A DNA stretch of 44,042 bases. It comes from Bacteroidales bacterium (GTDB lineage: Bacteria; Bacteroidota; Bacteroidia; Bacteroidales; Muribaculaceae). The stretch is from contig JAAVGE010000058.1 of NCBI GenBank assembly GCA_014800385.1, forward strand, positions 1 through 44,042, written 5' to 3'. Made by a program: the position numbers and the translations under genes. Below are positions 33,757-43,921 of this stretch, in pieces (position 1 is the first letter of the stretch; each line of letters starts with the position of its first letter). Below the pieces are notes generated by a model. The model had not been told where the DNA came from. It worked only from the letters and a program-made list of their open reading frames with translations, and did no database searches.

Positions 33757-35947
33757 TGCTTTTATATTATTGCTATCCCTACCTCTTCACGGCGCAGTAA
33801 AAGTGATGGGTAGTGTCACAGCCGAAGATGGAGAGCCCCTCATCGGTGCCACCGTTATATGGCTGGGAAGCAGCAATGGTACGGTTACAGATGAGGACGG
33901 GTTGTTCGAAATCAAACGCCCCAAAGGAGCCATGCGCCTGATAGCATCGTATGTAGGATGCGTCGCCGACACCGTTACTGTGGCGCCGGAGGAGAAAGAG
34001 GTGAACTTCGAACTGAAATATAACACCCTGAGCGAGGTGACAGTAAGTGCACGTGGCAGAGGACTGCGCCGACTGCAGGGTGTCGAGAACTCAAACCTTA
34101 TCGGTCGCACCGAACTTTTCAAGGCCGCCTGTTGCAACTTAGGGGAGAGTTTCATCACCAATCCCTCGGTTGATGTCACCTACAGCGATGCCGCCACAGG
34201 AGCGAAGCAGATACGCCTGTTGGGACTGTCGGGAAGTTATGTGCAGATGCTTACTGAAAACATACCCAACTTCCGCGGTGTCTCCGCACCCTATTCGTTA
34301 GGCTATGTTCCCGGTCCGTGGATGCAGTCGATACAGGTGTCAAAGGGGTGCAGTTCAGTGAAGAACGGCTACGAGTCAATCACCGGACAGATTGACATAG
34401 AATATCTCAAACCACAATCCGAGGAACAGATAAACGCCAACATCTACGGCGATTCTAAGGCAAAGATTGAGGCTAACGCCGACGGTAACATACACATCAC
34501 CGACAAACTCTCAACCGCCCTGTTGCTTCACTACGAGGATGCCCTCGCCGACCACGACTCAAACAAAGACGGCTTCTCAGACTCGCCACGTGTGCGTCAG
34601 GTCAACGCACTCAACAGATGGGCTTATTTCTCACCCCGCTACATAATGCAGACATCGTTCAACGTCATTGATGAAAGGCGTAAGTCAGGTGTCAGCGGAC
34701 ATCATGACCATTCCCTCAGCGAAGATCAACTCCAGCAGATGGCAACCTACGGCAATATGCTCATCAACAGCCGCAGATATGACCTGTGGACCAAGAACGC
34801 CTTTGTCATAAATCCCGACGACGGACGAAACGTAGCCCTTATGCTGAACTACTCCAACCAGACCAACGACGGGATATACGGGAAGCGTGACCTCGACCTT
34901 TACCAATCCACTTTCTACGGTTCGCTGATGTTTGAGACCAATGCCAATGCACCTCATTCATTGTCAACCGGGGTCAGTCTGAATCATGACCACATACGAA
35001 GCAACTCCACATCGGCCGATAACAGATTCCGTACAACCGAGACCGTTCCCGGAGTATATGCCCAGTACACCTATAACCACGATGACAAGTTCGTAGCAAT
35101 GTTGGGGCTCAGATATGACCACAGCAATCTTTACGGCAGTTTCATCACCCCGCGTGCCCACCTGAAATGGAGCATCCTGCCCAACCTGTCACTTCGCGGT
35201 TCAGCCGGAAAAGGATACCGCACGGTCAGCACCCTGGGTGAATATTCCTATCTGCTCACCTCAAGTATGCCGGTGAATTTCAGTTCACCGTTCGGTCGTG
35301 ACGAGGCCTGGAACTTCGGTGCATCAGCCTCCTGGTCCTTCTCACTGTGGAACAGAAACTTCAGTGTGTCAGGCGAATATTACTACACCACATTTGACAA
35401 GCAACTGATAGCCGACCGTGAAAGCAACCCCGGGGAGATATTCATCATTCAGTCAGATGACCGCTCCTACTCCCACACAATCCAGATTGAAGCCACTGCC
35501 GAACCGTTCAAAGGGTTCACCGTAACGGGAGCATACCGCTACAATGACGTACGCGAAACATATTCCGGAGAACTGACCCGCAAGGCACTTGTGCCACGCT
35601 ACAAAGGTCTGCTCACCGCCTCCTATACCACACCCCTGGAACTGTGGCAGTTCGATGCCACGGTGCAGTTCAACGGGGGAGGACGTATGCCGGTGGCTCC
35701 GGTGTTCAACAATACTCCGGCCTGGGGCACAACCTTCCGGGCATACACCCGTCTCAACCTCCAGATCACCCGCCACTGGCGCAACATCTCCGTGTATGTC
35801 GGAGGTGAGAACCTGACAGGCTTCAAACAGAAAAATCCTGTGGTATATCTTCCCGGCGATAATTTCTATGACCCCACAATGGTGTGGGGCCCGGTCCACG
35901 GAGCCATGTTCTACGCCGGGTTTCGGCTTAACCTGAAAAAACAATAA
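33740..35947 (+). CDS. TonB-dependent receptor, probably for a metal
   Basis: Signal peptide from the chosen start (MKLFISAFILLLSLPLHGAV). Then a carboxypeptidase-regulatory-like domain (KVMGSVTAEDGEPLIGATVI), a plug (IRLLGLSGSYVQMLTENIPN; ITGQIDIEYLKP) and a barrel ending GFRLNLKKQ. The track's 33713 start adds nine residues before the signal peptide and is rejected; the 33740 ATG gives a 17-base overlap with the previous gene. A histidine cluster (GVSGHHDHSLSEDQ) may lie in an outer loop. The next gene encodes a periplasmic HMA protein 10 bases on, so metal (perhaps copper) uptake is inferred. No SusD follows. Confidence 0.85.
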   Translation: MKLFISAFILLLSLPLHGAVKVMGSVTAEDGEPLIGATVIWLGSSNGTVTDEDGLFEIKRPKGAMRLIASYVGCVADTVTVAPEEKEVNFELKYNTLSEVTVSARGRGLRRLQGVENSNLIGRTELFKAACCNLGESFITNPSVDVTYSDAATGAKQIRLLGLSGSYVQMLTENIPNFRGVSAPYSLGYVPGPWMQSIQVSKGCSSVKNGYESITGQIDIEYLKPQSEEQINANIYGDSKAKIEANADGNIHITDKLSTALLLHYEDALADHDSNKDGFSDSPRVRQVNALNRWAYFSPRYIMQTSFNVIDERRKSGVSGHHDHSLSEDQLQQMATYGNMLINSRRYDLWTKNAFVINPDDGRNVALMLNYSNQTNDGIYGKRDLDLYQSTFYGSLMFETNANAPHSLSTGVSLNHDHIRSNSTSADNRFRTTETVPGVYAQYTYNHDDKFVAMLGLRYDHSNLYGSFITPRAHLKWSILPNLSLRGSAGKGYRTVSTLGEYSYLLTSSMPVNFSSPFGRDEAWNFGASASWSFSLWNRNFSVSGEYYYTTFDKQLIADRESNPGEIFIIQSDDRSYSHTIQIEATAEPFKGFTVTGAYRYNDVRETYSGELTRKALVPRYKGLLTASYTTPLELWQFDATVQFNGGGRMPVAPVFNNTPAWGTTFRAYTRLNLQITRHWRNISVYVGGENLTGFKQKNPVVYLPGDNFYDPTMVWGPVHGAMFYAGFRLNLKKQ

Positions 35948-35957
35948 AACTATAATT

Positions 35958-36239
35958 ATGAAAAAAATCATTCTCTTCACCGTGGCAACGGTTATGGCGT
36001 TGACAGCATACGCAAAGGATATCAAAACAGTGACATTCACCGTTGACCCACCCATGCACTGCGAAAAATGCGAAGCCCGCATCAAAAACCAATTGAAGTT
36101 TGAGAAAGGAATCAAGAAAATCGATGCTTCGGCTGAAAAACAGACTGTCACCGTGGTATATGACGCCGACAAAACATCCACGGCAAAACTGTCCGTATCA
36201 CTGAAAAAAATCGGCTATGCCGCTAAAATAAAGAAATGA
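35958..36239 (+). CDS. Periplasmic heavy-metal-associated (HMA) domain protein
   Basis: Small metal-binding protein with a signal peptide (KKIILFTVATVMALTAYAKD). The HMA fold carries the metal site PPMHCEKCEARIKNQL, a CxxC with Met and His before it, typical of Cu(I) carriers such as CopZ and Atx1. 93 residues in all, about 73 after cleavage. Location suggests it takes metal from the TonB receptor just upstream, or protects against it. Its stop overlaps the metF start by 4 bases, although metF is not functionally related. Confidence 0.9.
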   Translation: MKKIILFTVATVMALTAYAKDIKTVTFTVDPPMHCEKCEARIKNQLKFEKGIKKIDASAEKQTVTVVYDADKTSTAKLSVSLKKIGYAAKIKK

Positions 36240-37192
36240 CCATACCTGAACTCATTCAATCGAAGGCTCCGCGCACATTCTCTTTTGAGGTACTTCCACC
36301 TCTGAAAGGGAAGGGTATATCCCGCCTGTTTGAGAACATCGACCTTCTCATTCCCTATAATCCTGCGTATATCAACATCACCACCCACCGAAGCGAAATG
36401 GTGTTCAAATCCACGCAGGACGGACTGTATCGTCGTGTGTCGGAGCGTTCGCGTCCCGGCACGGTGGCCGTCGCCACAGCCATTCAGCACCGCTACAACA
36501 TTCCGGCTGTGCCACACCTCATCTGCTCCGGTTATTCACGCCTGGAAACAGAATATGCGCTCATTGATCTGAACTTTCTGGGCATCACCAACCTGCTGCT
36601 GCTCCGTGGCGACAAAGCCAAGCATGACCCGCGGTTCATTCCCAACCCCGACGGCTACTCCCACGCTCTGGAACTGCAGAACCAGGTGAACGCATTCAAC
36701 CGCGGACAGTTCATCGACGGCACTCCCATGGATATCCTGCCCGAAGCACCATTCTCTTACGGCGTTGCGGGTTACCCCGAGAAACATGAGGAATCACCCA
36801 ACATGGCCATCGACCTGCAGTGGCTCAAAGCCAAGGTTGACGCCGGAGCCGACTATGTTGTCACACAGATGTTCTTCGACAACAGCAAATATTTCAAGTT
36901 TGTGGAGATGGCAAAGGAAGCGGGTATCAACGTACCTATCATACCCGGTATCAAGCCGATAGTCAACCTCAATCAACTCACCCTGCTCCCTAAGGTGTTC
37001 CGCACCGACCTGCCCGACATGTTGGCCAAACGCCTGATGGAGTGTAAGGATGACAAAGAGGCGAAAATTGTCGGCATAGACTGGTGTCTGCGTCAATCCT
37101 CCGAACTGTATGAGGCCGGTGTGCCATCAATCCACTTCTATTCCCATAACGCAATCACCTCCGTAAAAGAGGTGGTGTCACAACTTTTCTGA
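36236..37192 (+). CDS. metF: Methylenetetrahydrofolate reductase
   Basis: FAD enzyme that reduces 5,10-methylene-THF to 5-methyl-THF for methionine synthesis. TFSFEVLPPLKGKGI at the start holds the catalytic Glu region. ALIDLNFLGITNLLLLRGD (about 108-126), PFSYGVAGYPEKHEESPN (about 170-187) and GADYVVTQMFFDNSKYFKF (about 203-221) are family landmarks. 318 residues, no regulatory domain, as usual for bacteria. Overlaps the HMA gene by 4 bases and precedes holB by 4. Confidence 0.95.
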   Translation: MTIPELIQSKAPRTFSFEVLPPLKGKGISRLFENIDLLIPYNPAYINITTHRSEMVFKSTQDGLYRRVSERSRPGTVAVATAIQHRYNIPAVPHLICSGYSRLETEYALIDLNFLGITNLLLLRGDKAKHDPRFIPNPDGYSHALELQNQVNAFNRGQFIDGTPMDILPEAPFSYGVAGYPEKHEESPNMAIDLQWLKAKVDAGADYVVTQMFFDNSKYFKFVEMAKEAGINVPIIPGIKPIVNLNQLTLLPKVFRTDLPDMLAKRLMECKDDKEAKIVGIDWCLRQSSELYEAGVPSIHFYSHNAITSVKEVVSQLF

Positions 37193-37196
37193 ACAG

Positions 37197-38324
37197 ATGA
37201 GATTCTCTGACATCCACGGACATGAAACGATAAAACAGCAACTTGCATCGCTTGTTGATTCAGGACGTATTCCCCATGCGCTGCTGCTTCAGGGCAAGCA
37301 GGGTGTGGGAAAGTTCGCTCTTGCACGAGCCATGGCACAATACATCCATTGCGAGAACCGTAGCGGAGGTGACAGTTGCGGTGTGTGTCCTTCATGTATC
37401 CAACACAGGTCGTTCAATCATATCGACACCTTCTTTTCCTACCCCGTGGTGAAGAGAAAATCGAGCAGCAGTGCCCCCGTCTCGGATGATTACAGCGAGG
37501 AGTGGCAGGAATTTTTGCGTCAGGATATGTACATGGATCCCGCCAACTGGCTCCGACAATTGGGCAACCCCACCACGATACCTGTCATATACGTGACCGA
37601 AAGCGATGACCTGCTTCACAAACTTTCGTTCACCTCGCATCACTCCCGCTACAAGATAGTACTGATGTGGCTCCCTGAAAAGATGAACGAGCAGTGTGCC
37701 AATAAAATGCTTAAACTCATCGAGGAACCCGCCGACGACACGCTGTTCATACTCACCTCAAATACCCCCGGCGAAATATTGCCTACAATCTATTCACGTT
37801 GTCAGCGTGTGGAAGTAAGCCGTCTGACCGATGAGGAAGTGGCGGATTATATGACTGAAAAGATGGGTATTGAGCGTAGCGAGGCTCTGTCAATATCGCA
37901 TAATGCCGAAGGGTCGGTCACCGAGGCCGTGCGTCAGTTGTCAATAGCCGACGAGAGCAAACTGTTTCTCGCGAAATTCATTGAACTGATGCGTCTGGCC
38001 TATCAGCGTAAGATTGTTGATTTGCGCAAATGGTCGATGGAAGTTTCTGAAATGAGCCGTGAGCAGCAGTTGGCGTTTCTGCGCTATTGCACACGCCTGA
38101 TGAGGGAAAATTTCATCTACAACCTGCATGATTCAAGGCTAAACTACATGAACAATGCCGAAAGCGCTTTCTCCGCAAAATTCTCGCCGTTTATCAACGA
38201 ACGGAATGTGGTGCGGTTGGTTAACAGTTTTGACAATGCCTTGACCGATATTGCGGGTAACACCAACCCCAAGATGGTGTTCTTCGATATTGCAATCCGA
38301 GTAATCCTTCTTTTGAAATCCTGA
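37197..38324 (+). CDS. holB: DNA polymerase III subunit delta'
   Basis: Clamp-loader subunit of the replicase. The P-loop region is LLLQGKQGVGKFALARAMAQ (28-47, GKQGVGK). A zinc module with four cysteines (C52, C61, C64, C67, in HCEN and CGVCPSC) and the sensor region TSNTPGEILPTIYSRCQRVE (about 182-201) match clamp-loader AAA proteins. Length (375) fits. It overlaps the AddB-like gene by 1 base (TGATG). Confidence 0.9.
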   Translation: MRFSDIHGHETIKQQLASLVDSGRIPHALLLQGKQGVGKFALARAMAQYIHCENRSGGDSCGVCPSCIQHRSFNHIDTFFSYPVVKRKSSSSAPVSDDYSEEWQEFLRQDMYMDPANWLRQLGNPTTIPVIYVTESDDLLHKLSFTSHHSRYKIVLMWLPEKMNEQCANKMLKLIEEPADDTLFILTSNTPGEILPTIYSRCQRVEVSRLTDEEVADYMTEKMGIERSEALSISHNAEGSVTEAVRQLSIADESKLFLAKFIELMRLAYQRKIVDLRKWSMEVSEMSREQQLAFLRYCTRLMRENFIYNLHDSRLNYMNNAESAFSAKFSPFINERNVVRLVNSFDNALTDIAGNTNPKMVFFDIAIRVILLLKS

Positions 38325-41323
38325 TGAAACCTTTCCTCCGACAAGTTGCTGAAGCATACGTGCAGAACCGGTGTGAAGAACTTCTCGACACCTGCTTCGT
38401 GTTCCCCAACAAGAGGTGTGCAGCCTTCTTTTCCGACTATCTGAGCGAACTGCTCCCCCAAACCATGTTCCTCCCGGCAATGACCACCATTGACGAACTG
38501 GTATGCGACATCACTGAAGTGGTGGTGTCATCACGCCTGGAACTGCTGTTTGACCTGTATGAGTGTTACCGCACCATCATATCGCGCAGAACCACGGCCG
38601 TCATTGATGACTCCTTTGACACCTTCCTACCCTGGGGTGAGATGGTACTGCACGATTTTGACGATATTGACCGTTACTGTGTTCATGCCCCTGACCTGCT
38701 CAGAAACATCAGCAATTTCAAGGAGATTTCTGCCAACTATCTGACCGAGGAACAGATAGAGGTTATCAACCGCTATTGGAACGACCCCATCAGTTATGCC
38801 GATCAGGTGCACCTGTGGCGTCACCTCAATCCCGATGACACCGCGGCTGCCGGAGTCAAAAACTTCTTCAATCTGTGGATAATTCTGGATGAATTGTACA
38901 CCATGTTCCGCAAGAAATTGGTGGCAAAAGGTGTGGCCTATACCGGTATGGCTTATCGTGCGGCGGCCGACAAACTGGAGAATCTCTCCCCATCGGAGGC
39001 TACCTTCTCGCGCTATGTTTTCGTGGGGTTCAATGCCCTTTCAGCCTCCGAGGAGAGCATACTCAAATGGTTCAGGAACAACGGTCTGGGCGACTTTTAT
39101 TGGGACTGGGATTTGTACACCCCCGAGGAGATGACCGGCATCAATCCGGCCGGAAACTTCGTGGAACGCTATCGCAAGATGTTCCCATCCGACCCGGATG
39201 TTGACTACGATTTTGAACAGTGGAAACCGAAATCGCTCCCCGAGATTACAGTTGTCGGAGTACCTTCGCGCATCGGTCAGGTAAAGGAAACGGCACGTAT
39301 ACTGACCGATATGATAGCCGAAAATCCGACGCAGTTCAAGGGTGAGAAAGCGAAAGAAACAGCCATTGTCCTGCCTGAAGAAAACCTCTGTATGCCGCTG
39401 ATAAGTTCATTCACCGAGGGTACATGCAAGTTCAATGTCACCATGGGATACCCCATGCGCTATACCCCCGTATCCACACTTATCCGCAACATCGAGCGTA
39501 TGGTTGGAAACAGCAAGATTCTGCGCGGTGAGCCCACTTACTACTATCAGGATCTTATCACCGTGATGTCTCATCCGCTGATACAGAACAGTTTCCCGCA
39601 ACAGGGCGAGGAGATTATCTCTGAAATAAACCGTAACCATATTTTCAATTACCGCCGACGCATTCTGCTGGAGAAATATCCTGACATCGCTCCTCTGTTT
39701 CCGCTCCGCAGCAGCGGCGACGCCGAGGCACTTGACGGGGTTCTCTCTTTGCTGAGCCTTCTTAAATCAATCACCGAACAGCAGACGCTTGACCACACCT
39801 TTGTGCTTCAATACATAAAATCTCTTGAAACGGTGCAGATGGCATGCCGAGGACGCGACATAGGGCTGAGCCGCTCTACGATAATACACCTGCTTTCGCA
39901 ACTGACCGATGGAGAGACAGTTAACTTCGAAGGTAACCCGCTCGACGGTATACAGATGATGGGGGTATTGGAGACACGTGTGCTGGATTTCGATAACCTT
40001 TTCATACTGTCGATGAACGACGGTATATTCCCGCGCAATACCCGCCAGAACTCATTCATACCCAACGAGATGCGCGGAGCCTACGGTATGTCAACGACCG
40101 AACGGCATGAGGCGGTGTATGCCTACTATTTCTATCGCCTGATTTCCCGTGCCGGAAAAGTGTGGCTCATTTATGACTCGCGTTCGGCCAACGGGGGTGG
40201 GGAAGTGTCGCGCTACATCAGTCAACTAAAGTATCTGTTGAATCCCCCGGGTATGCGGTTCGTGAGCAAAACCTACCAGATTAAACCGGTGGAGCAGCGA
40301 ACCATTGAAATACCCAAAGTCGCTGATCCCGAGGGAATTGTGAAAAACGATGAGATAATGGAAAAAATCAACAGATTTCGCGACAAGGAGAATCCACGTT
40401 ACCTTTCTCCTACCTCCATCAGCCGATTTCTGGAGTGTCCGCTCGGTTTTTTCCTGGAATATATTGCCGACTACCGTGAGCCCGATGAGATTAAAGATTT
40501 TATCGATGCGAGCAAATGGGGTACGATAGTGCATCTGACAATGGAGAAACTCTACACCATACTTTCGCGTCAGAATCAGGTCATAACACCTGCCGTACTC
40601 CGACAGTTACTCCACAGTCAGAGGTCGCTTATAGAGCATGAGGCAATAAAGGCCTACATGAATGTGTTCCTCAAACAGGAATTGGCCGAGGGTACACCCG
40701 CACGGCTTTCATCGCTCTCGGGTGCTAACGCCCTTCTCGCTGAAATGATTATCATGATGGTATGTAAAATCATTGAACGTGAAGCGGAAAGCGAGTATTT
40801 CGGCAACTTCCGGTTTGTGGAAGGGGAAATGAAATTTGAGGAATCCATCACGCTATCGCCTGACCTGAGTGTGAACATCAAGGGTTCGATTGACCGTGTG
40901 GACCGCACTTTCACCCCCGACGGGCAGGAGGTTATAAAACTGATTGACTATAAGACCGGGGCTGCGGTAAACTCTATAAAGTCAGTTGAGGATATATTTG
41001 ACAACCACGATAACAAGGCGGTGATTCAGTTGCTGCTCTATTGCAACGGCTATGCGGCAAAACATAAATTCAGCGGCATCATCAAGCCTATCGTTTACAA
41101 AATCAAAACGCTTCCCACCGAACCGTTGGAGCATGTAGTGAGCGGTCAGGATGGGCAGATTGATGACTACCGCACTGTCAACGACACCTTCCTGAATGCT
41201 TTCCGCGAGGCCATCTCACCTCTGTTTGACCCGAATATCCCCTTTACACAGGCTGAGGATGATAAAGCATGCCGATACTGTAAATTCACCGGTATATGTG
41301 ACCGTAACCCGCAGAAATTCTGA
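38324..41323 (+). CDS. AddB-like PD-(D/E)XK nuclease with Fe-S motif
   Basis: Large nuclease resembling the AddB half of the AddAB recombination nuclease. The C-terminal nuclease motif is LIDYKTGAA (D875, K877). An AddB-type iron-sulphur cysteine set is present: C705 in LECPLGFF plus C983, C986 and C992 in CRYCKFTGIC. The N-terminal part (TCFVFPNKRCAAFFSDYL) looks like the AddB helicase-like region but shows no Walker A motif (GxGKT). The middle segment NLFILSMNDGIFPRNTRQ also resembles AddB. No AddA-like gene is in the window. Whether it pairs with a distant AddA or acts alone is unknown. Confidence 0.8.
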   Translation: MKPFLRQVAEAYVQNRCEELLDTCFVFPNKRCAAFFSDYLSELLPQTMFLPAMTTIDELVCDITEVVVSSRLELLFDLYECYRTIISRRTTAVIDDSFDTFLPWGEMVLHDFDDIDRYCVHAPDLLRNISNFKEISANYLTEEQIEVINRYWNDPISYADQVHLWRHLNPDDTAAAGVKNFFNLWIILDELYTMFRKKLVAKGVAYTGMAYRAAADKLENLSPSEATFSRYVFVGFNALSASEESILKWFRNNGLGDFYWDWDLYTPEEMTGINPAGNFVERYRKMFPSDPDVDYDFEQWKPKSLPEITVVGVPSRIGQVKETARILTDMIAENPTQFKGEKAKETAIVLPEENLCMPLISSFTEGTCKFNVTMGYPMRYTPVSTLIRNIERMVGNSKILRGEPTYYYQDLITVMSHPLIQNSFPQQGEEIISEINRNHIFNYRRRILLEKYPDIAPLFPLRSSGDAEALDGVLSLLSLLKSITEQQTLDHTFVLQYIKSLETVQMACRGRDIGLSRSTIIHLLSQLTDGETVNFEGNPLDGIQMMGVLETRVLDFDNLFILSMNDGIFPRNTRQNSFIPNEMRGAYGMSTTERHEAVYAYYFYRLISRAGKVWLIYDSRSANGGGEVSRYISQLKYLLNPPGMRFVSKTYQIKPVEQRTIEIPKVADPEGIVKNDEIMEKINRFRDKENPRYLSPTSISRFLECPLGFFLEYIADYREPDEIKDFIDASKWGTIVHLTMEKLYTILSRQNQVITPAVLRQLLHSQRSLIEHEAIKAYMNVFLKQELAEGTPARLSSLSGANALLAEMIIMMVCKIIEREAESEYFGNFRFVEGEMKFEESITLSPDLSVNIKGSIDRVDRTFTPDGQEVIKLIDYKTGAAVNSIKSVEDIFDNHDNKAVIQLLLYCNGYAAKHKFSGIIKPIVYKIKTLPTEPLEHVVSGQDGQIDDYRTVNDTFLNAFREAISPLFDPNIPFTQAEDDKACRYCKFTGICDRNPQKF

Positions 41324-41325
41324 TT

Positions 41326-42438
41326 ATGCTCTATCTTCATCTCCCTTTCTGCCATTCGAAGTGCATTTACTGCGACTTCTTTTCCACCCCTCTGGCTCGT
41401 GACATGTACGGAAATTATATCGATGCACTGGGGTTGGAGATTGCCATGCGGTCAGATGAACTGAATGACTCCCCGACGTCGGTCTATATCGGGGGTGGTA
41501 CTCCCTCAATTCTCCCTATGGACTTAGCCGAACGGTTGCTTAAAATTGTTTCGGAGAAGGTGGACGTGAACAAGGTGAAGGAATGGACAGTGGAGATGAA
41601 CCCGGAAGATGTAACCCCCGAACTGCTTGATTTATACGCCTCTTACGGTGTAAATCGAATCAGTATGGGTGTACAGACTTTTCATGATGTTACCCTTAAA
41701 AAGATTGGTCGACGTCACTCAGTGGAACAGGCTGAACAAGCCATTGAATTGATTCGGGAACGGGGATTCAATCACAGCCTTGACCTCATCTACGGACTAC
41801 CGGGCGAAGGGATGGAGCAATGGATCGTGTCGCTTGAAAAACTGCTTGAATACCATCCCCGCCACTTCTCGGCCTATCTGCTTTCCTACGAGCCCGGAAC
41901 GGCTCTTTACAGAATGATGGAGCAGGGTAGGGTGACCGAGGCCTCGGAGGAAACATCCATCGAGATGTATAATATATTGTGTGAAAAAGCGATACAACAT
42001 GGTTATGAGCATTATGAAATATCAAATTTCGCGCTTCCCGGGTTCAGATCATATCACAACTCCCGATACTGGATCGGTACCCCTTATCTTGGCATAGGGT
42101 GCTCGGCACACAGTTTCACAAATGGCACACGGAAGTCTAACCCCGCGGATATAAAGGGATATATTTCAAGCATCCGCAATGGGAACATCTTCTACGAGGA
42201 GGAGTATGAGACACCTGAGGAAAAACTGAACGATGTTATCATAACCTCGCTGAGGACTGCCGAAGGTATGAATACTGATCTTTTGGCGACCTTTCCGGAA
42301 TCTGTCGCTATGGAATTTACTGATAATATGAACCGGCTGATAAGATCCGGTAATATCAACCTCTCCGGCAACCGGCTTATAATACCTGAGAGACGGTGGC
42401 TCGAGGCTGATGCAATAATGCGTGAACTTATAGTTTAA
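41326..42438 (+). CDS. hemW: Radical SAM haem chaperone HemW
   Basis: Coproporphyrinogen III oxidase-like radical SAM protein, shown in other species to be a haem chaperone rather than the oxidase. The 4Fe-4S motif is PFCHSKCIYCDFF (C9, C13, C16; CxxxCxxC). VYIGGGTPSILPMDLAERLL and RISMGVQTFHDVTLKKIGRRHS are typical. The C-terminal HemW domain is present and the length (370) is normal. Starts two bases after the AddB-like gene stop. Confidence 0.92.
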   Translation: MLYLHLPFCHSKCIYCDFFSTPLARDMYGNYIDALGLEIAMRSDELNDSPTSVYIGGGTPSILPMDLAERLLKIVSEKVDVNKVKEWTVEMNPEDVTPELLDLYASYGVNRISMGVQTFHDVTLKKIGRRHSVEQAEQAIELIRERGFNHSLDLIYGLPGEGMEQWIVSLEKLLEYHPRHFSAYLLSYEPGTALYRMMEQGRVTEASEETSIEMYNILCEKAIQHGYEHYEISNFALPGFRSYHNSRYWIGTPYLGIGCSAHSFTNGTRKSNPADIKGYISSIRNGNIFYEEEYETPEEKLNDVIITSLRTAEGMNTDLLATFPESVAMEFTDNMNRLIRSGNINLSGNRLIIPERRWLEADAIMRELIV

Positions 42439-42445
42439 ATACTTT

Positions 42446-43921
42446 ATGATAAAAAGAGCAGTCAACATTTCACCCTACCTGCTGATCCTGATTATTATTG
42501 TCGGGAGTGCTTTGCTTGACTCATTCACCCCTTTGATGGGTGATGACTTGGCAAAATGGATTGAGATGGGTGGACCCTCCGGCAGTTTCCCTGACCGGCG
42601 TGTAATTTCTTTTCTTGCAGGACACTACGTGGGCTGCAACGGCAGGATATTCGACGGACTCGGTCCCGTGATGCTCAATCTTATGCCCGGCATTATTTCC
42701 ACTGTTCTCATCGGGTTGATGAACGGGCTGTTCTTTTATGCCTTGTCACTTTCGGCAGGCGTTATGAAACGTGGTGCCTTTGCATCACTGCTGATTACGG
42801 TGGCACTGTTTACTTTACCCTGGTGGGACTCCATGTTCCTGCGTGTGTGTCAGATTAATTATGTCTGGGGCACAACCTTTGCGTTACTCTTTGTCAAGAT
42901 ATGGTTCAGCAACCTACGCGGGGGTAAACTCGTTGATGCGGCACTTTTCACCTTGGGAATATTCGCCGGATGTTTCCATGAGCAGATAGGTGTGGCCATG
43001 ACTGCCTATTTCGCCATACGCATATTGCTGACCCGATGTCGTGACAGACGCATGTGGCTGTTCGCCGGATTATGTTTCGGCACATTGCTGACCCTGGCTT
43101 CACCGGCACTATGGCACCGTAACTCCGATTTTATGCTTGATGCCTCCCGACCGGAACTGTTGCTCACAACTTTGCCTTGGGTGGTAATCATCACCGTTAT
43201 CACCATTACGCTGACACTGATTCCGGTAACTCGACGATTGGTTGCGCCACTATTGCAAACCGAATTCGGAGCATACTTTTTCATTGCCCTGCTCTGCTCT
43301 GCAATAACCATTTACAGCACAACGCCGGGACGCACCGGATGGCTACCGGAGAGTTTCTCACTTGTAGCGCTCGTTCTCCTTCTCACCACTTTCGGATGGC
43401 ATATGTCGCGACTGCAACATGCAACGGTGTCACTCCTCTGCCTGATAGCCGTGAATGCCCACTTCGTCGAGTCAGTCAGATGTCAGTATAGGATGTGGCA
43501 GGAATATAACGATGCCGTGGATATATACCGGAATACAGACGATGGGATAGTCCGGATGATGAGTTATACCTCACGCACCGATGTCCCTCTGCTGACACTC
43601 TACCGAGTCAAAGGGTTGCCTGACAGCGACGACACCTACCTGAAGCGGACGTTCAGCCATTTCTATGGTAATGGAAAAGTCAAGCCGCTCACCCTGATTG
43701 AAACCCATTCAGAAATCTCCGATACCATCCCCGAATCATTCTACCTGATACATAACACCGTTCCTGACACCATCATGATTATGGATACCCCCTCAGGCAG
43801 GAAGGTGATAACCCCGTTTAGCGAAAACGGAAATCAAAAATACTTAATCGAGCCGATGGTCGTTGACCCGGGCGACAACTGGCATAATGTAACCACCCTA
43901 AGAAACTGTTTAAATTTATGA
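42446..43921 (+). CDS. Polytopic membrane protein, probably DUF6056 family
   Basis: 491 residues with about ten hydrophobic segments in the first 340, then a soluble C-terminal part of about 130 residues. The acidic segment early on (FTPLMGDDLAKWIEMG, with DD) and the layout resemble GT-C glycosyltransferases, and I recall DUF6056 from the same pattern. No firm function. It begins 7 bases after hemW and is the last gene of the plus-strand run; the 121 bases that follow to the window edge hold no gene I trust. Confidence 0.65.
   Translation: MIKRAVNISPYLLILIIIVGSALLDSFTPLMGDDLAKWIEMGGPSGSFPDRRVISFLAGHYVGCNGRIFDGLGPVMLNLMPGIISTVLIGLMNGLFFYALSLSAGVMKRGAFASLLITVALFTLPWWDSMFLRVCQINYVWGTTFALLFVKIWFSNLRGGKLVDAALFTLGIFAGCFHEQIGVAMTAYFAIRILLTRCRDRRMWLFAGLCFGTLLTLASPALWHRNSDFMLDASRPELLLTTLPWVVIITVITITLTLIPVTRRLVAPLLQTEFGAYFFIALLCSAITIYSTTPGRTGWLPESFSLVALVLLLTTFGWHMSRLQHATVSLLCLIAVNAHFVESVRCQYRMWQEYNDAVDIYRNTDDGIVRMMSYTSRTDVPLLTLYRVKGLPDSDDTYLKRTFSHFYGNGKVKPLTLIETHSEISDTIPESFYLIHNTVPDTIMIMDTPSGRKVITPFSENGNQKYLIEPMVVDPGDNWHNVTTLRNCLNL

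Noticed and set aside
30765-35947. SusC/SusD polysaccharide-utilisation locus
   Set aside because: The two receptors are shorter than SusC, no SusD-like lipoprotein follows, and no glycan enzyme is adjacent.
35453-36181. Minus-strand ORF of 242 codons
   Set aside because: Runs antisense over the end of the TonB receptor and the HMA gene, both well supported.
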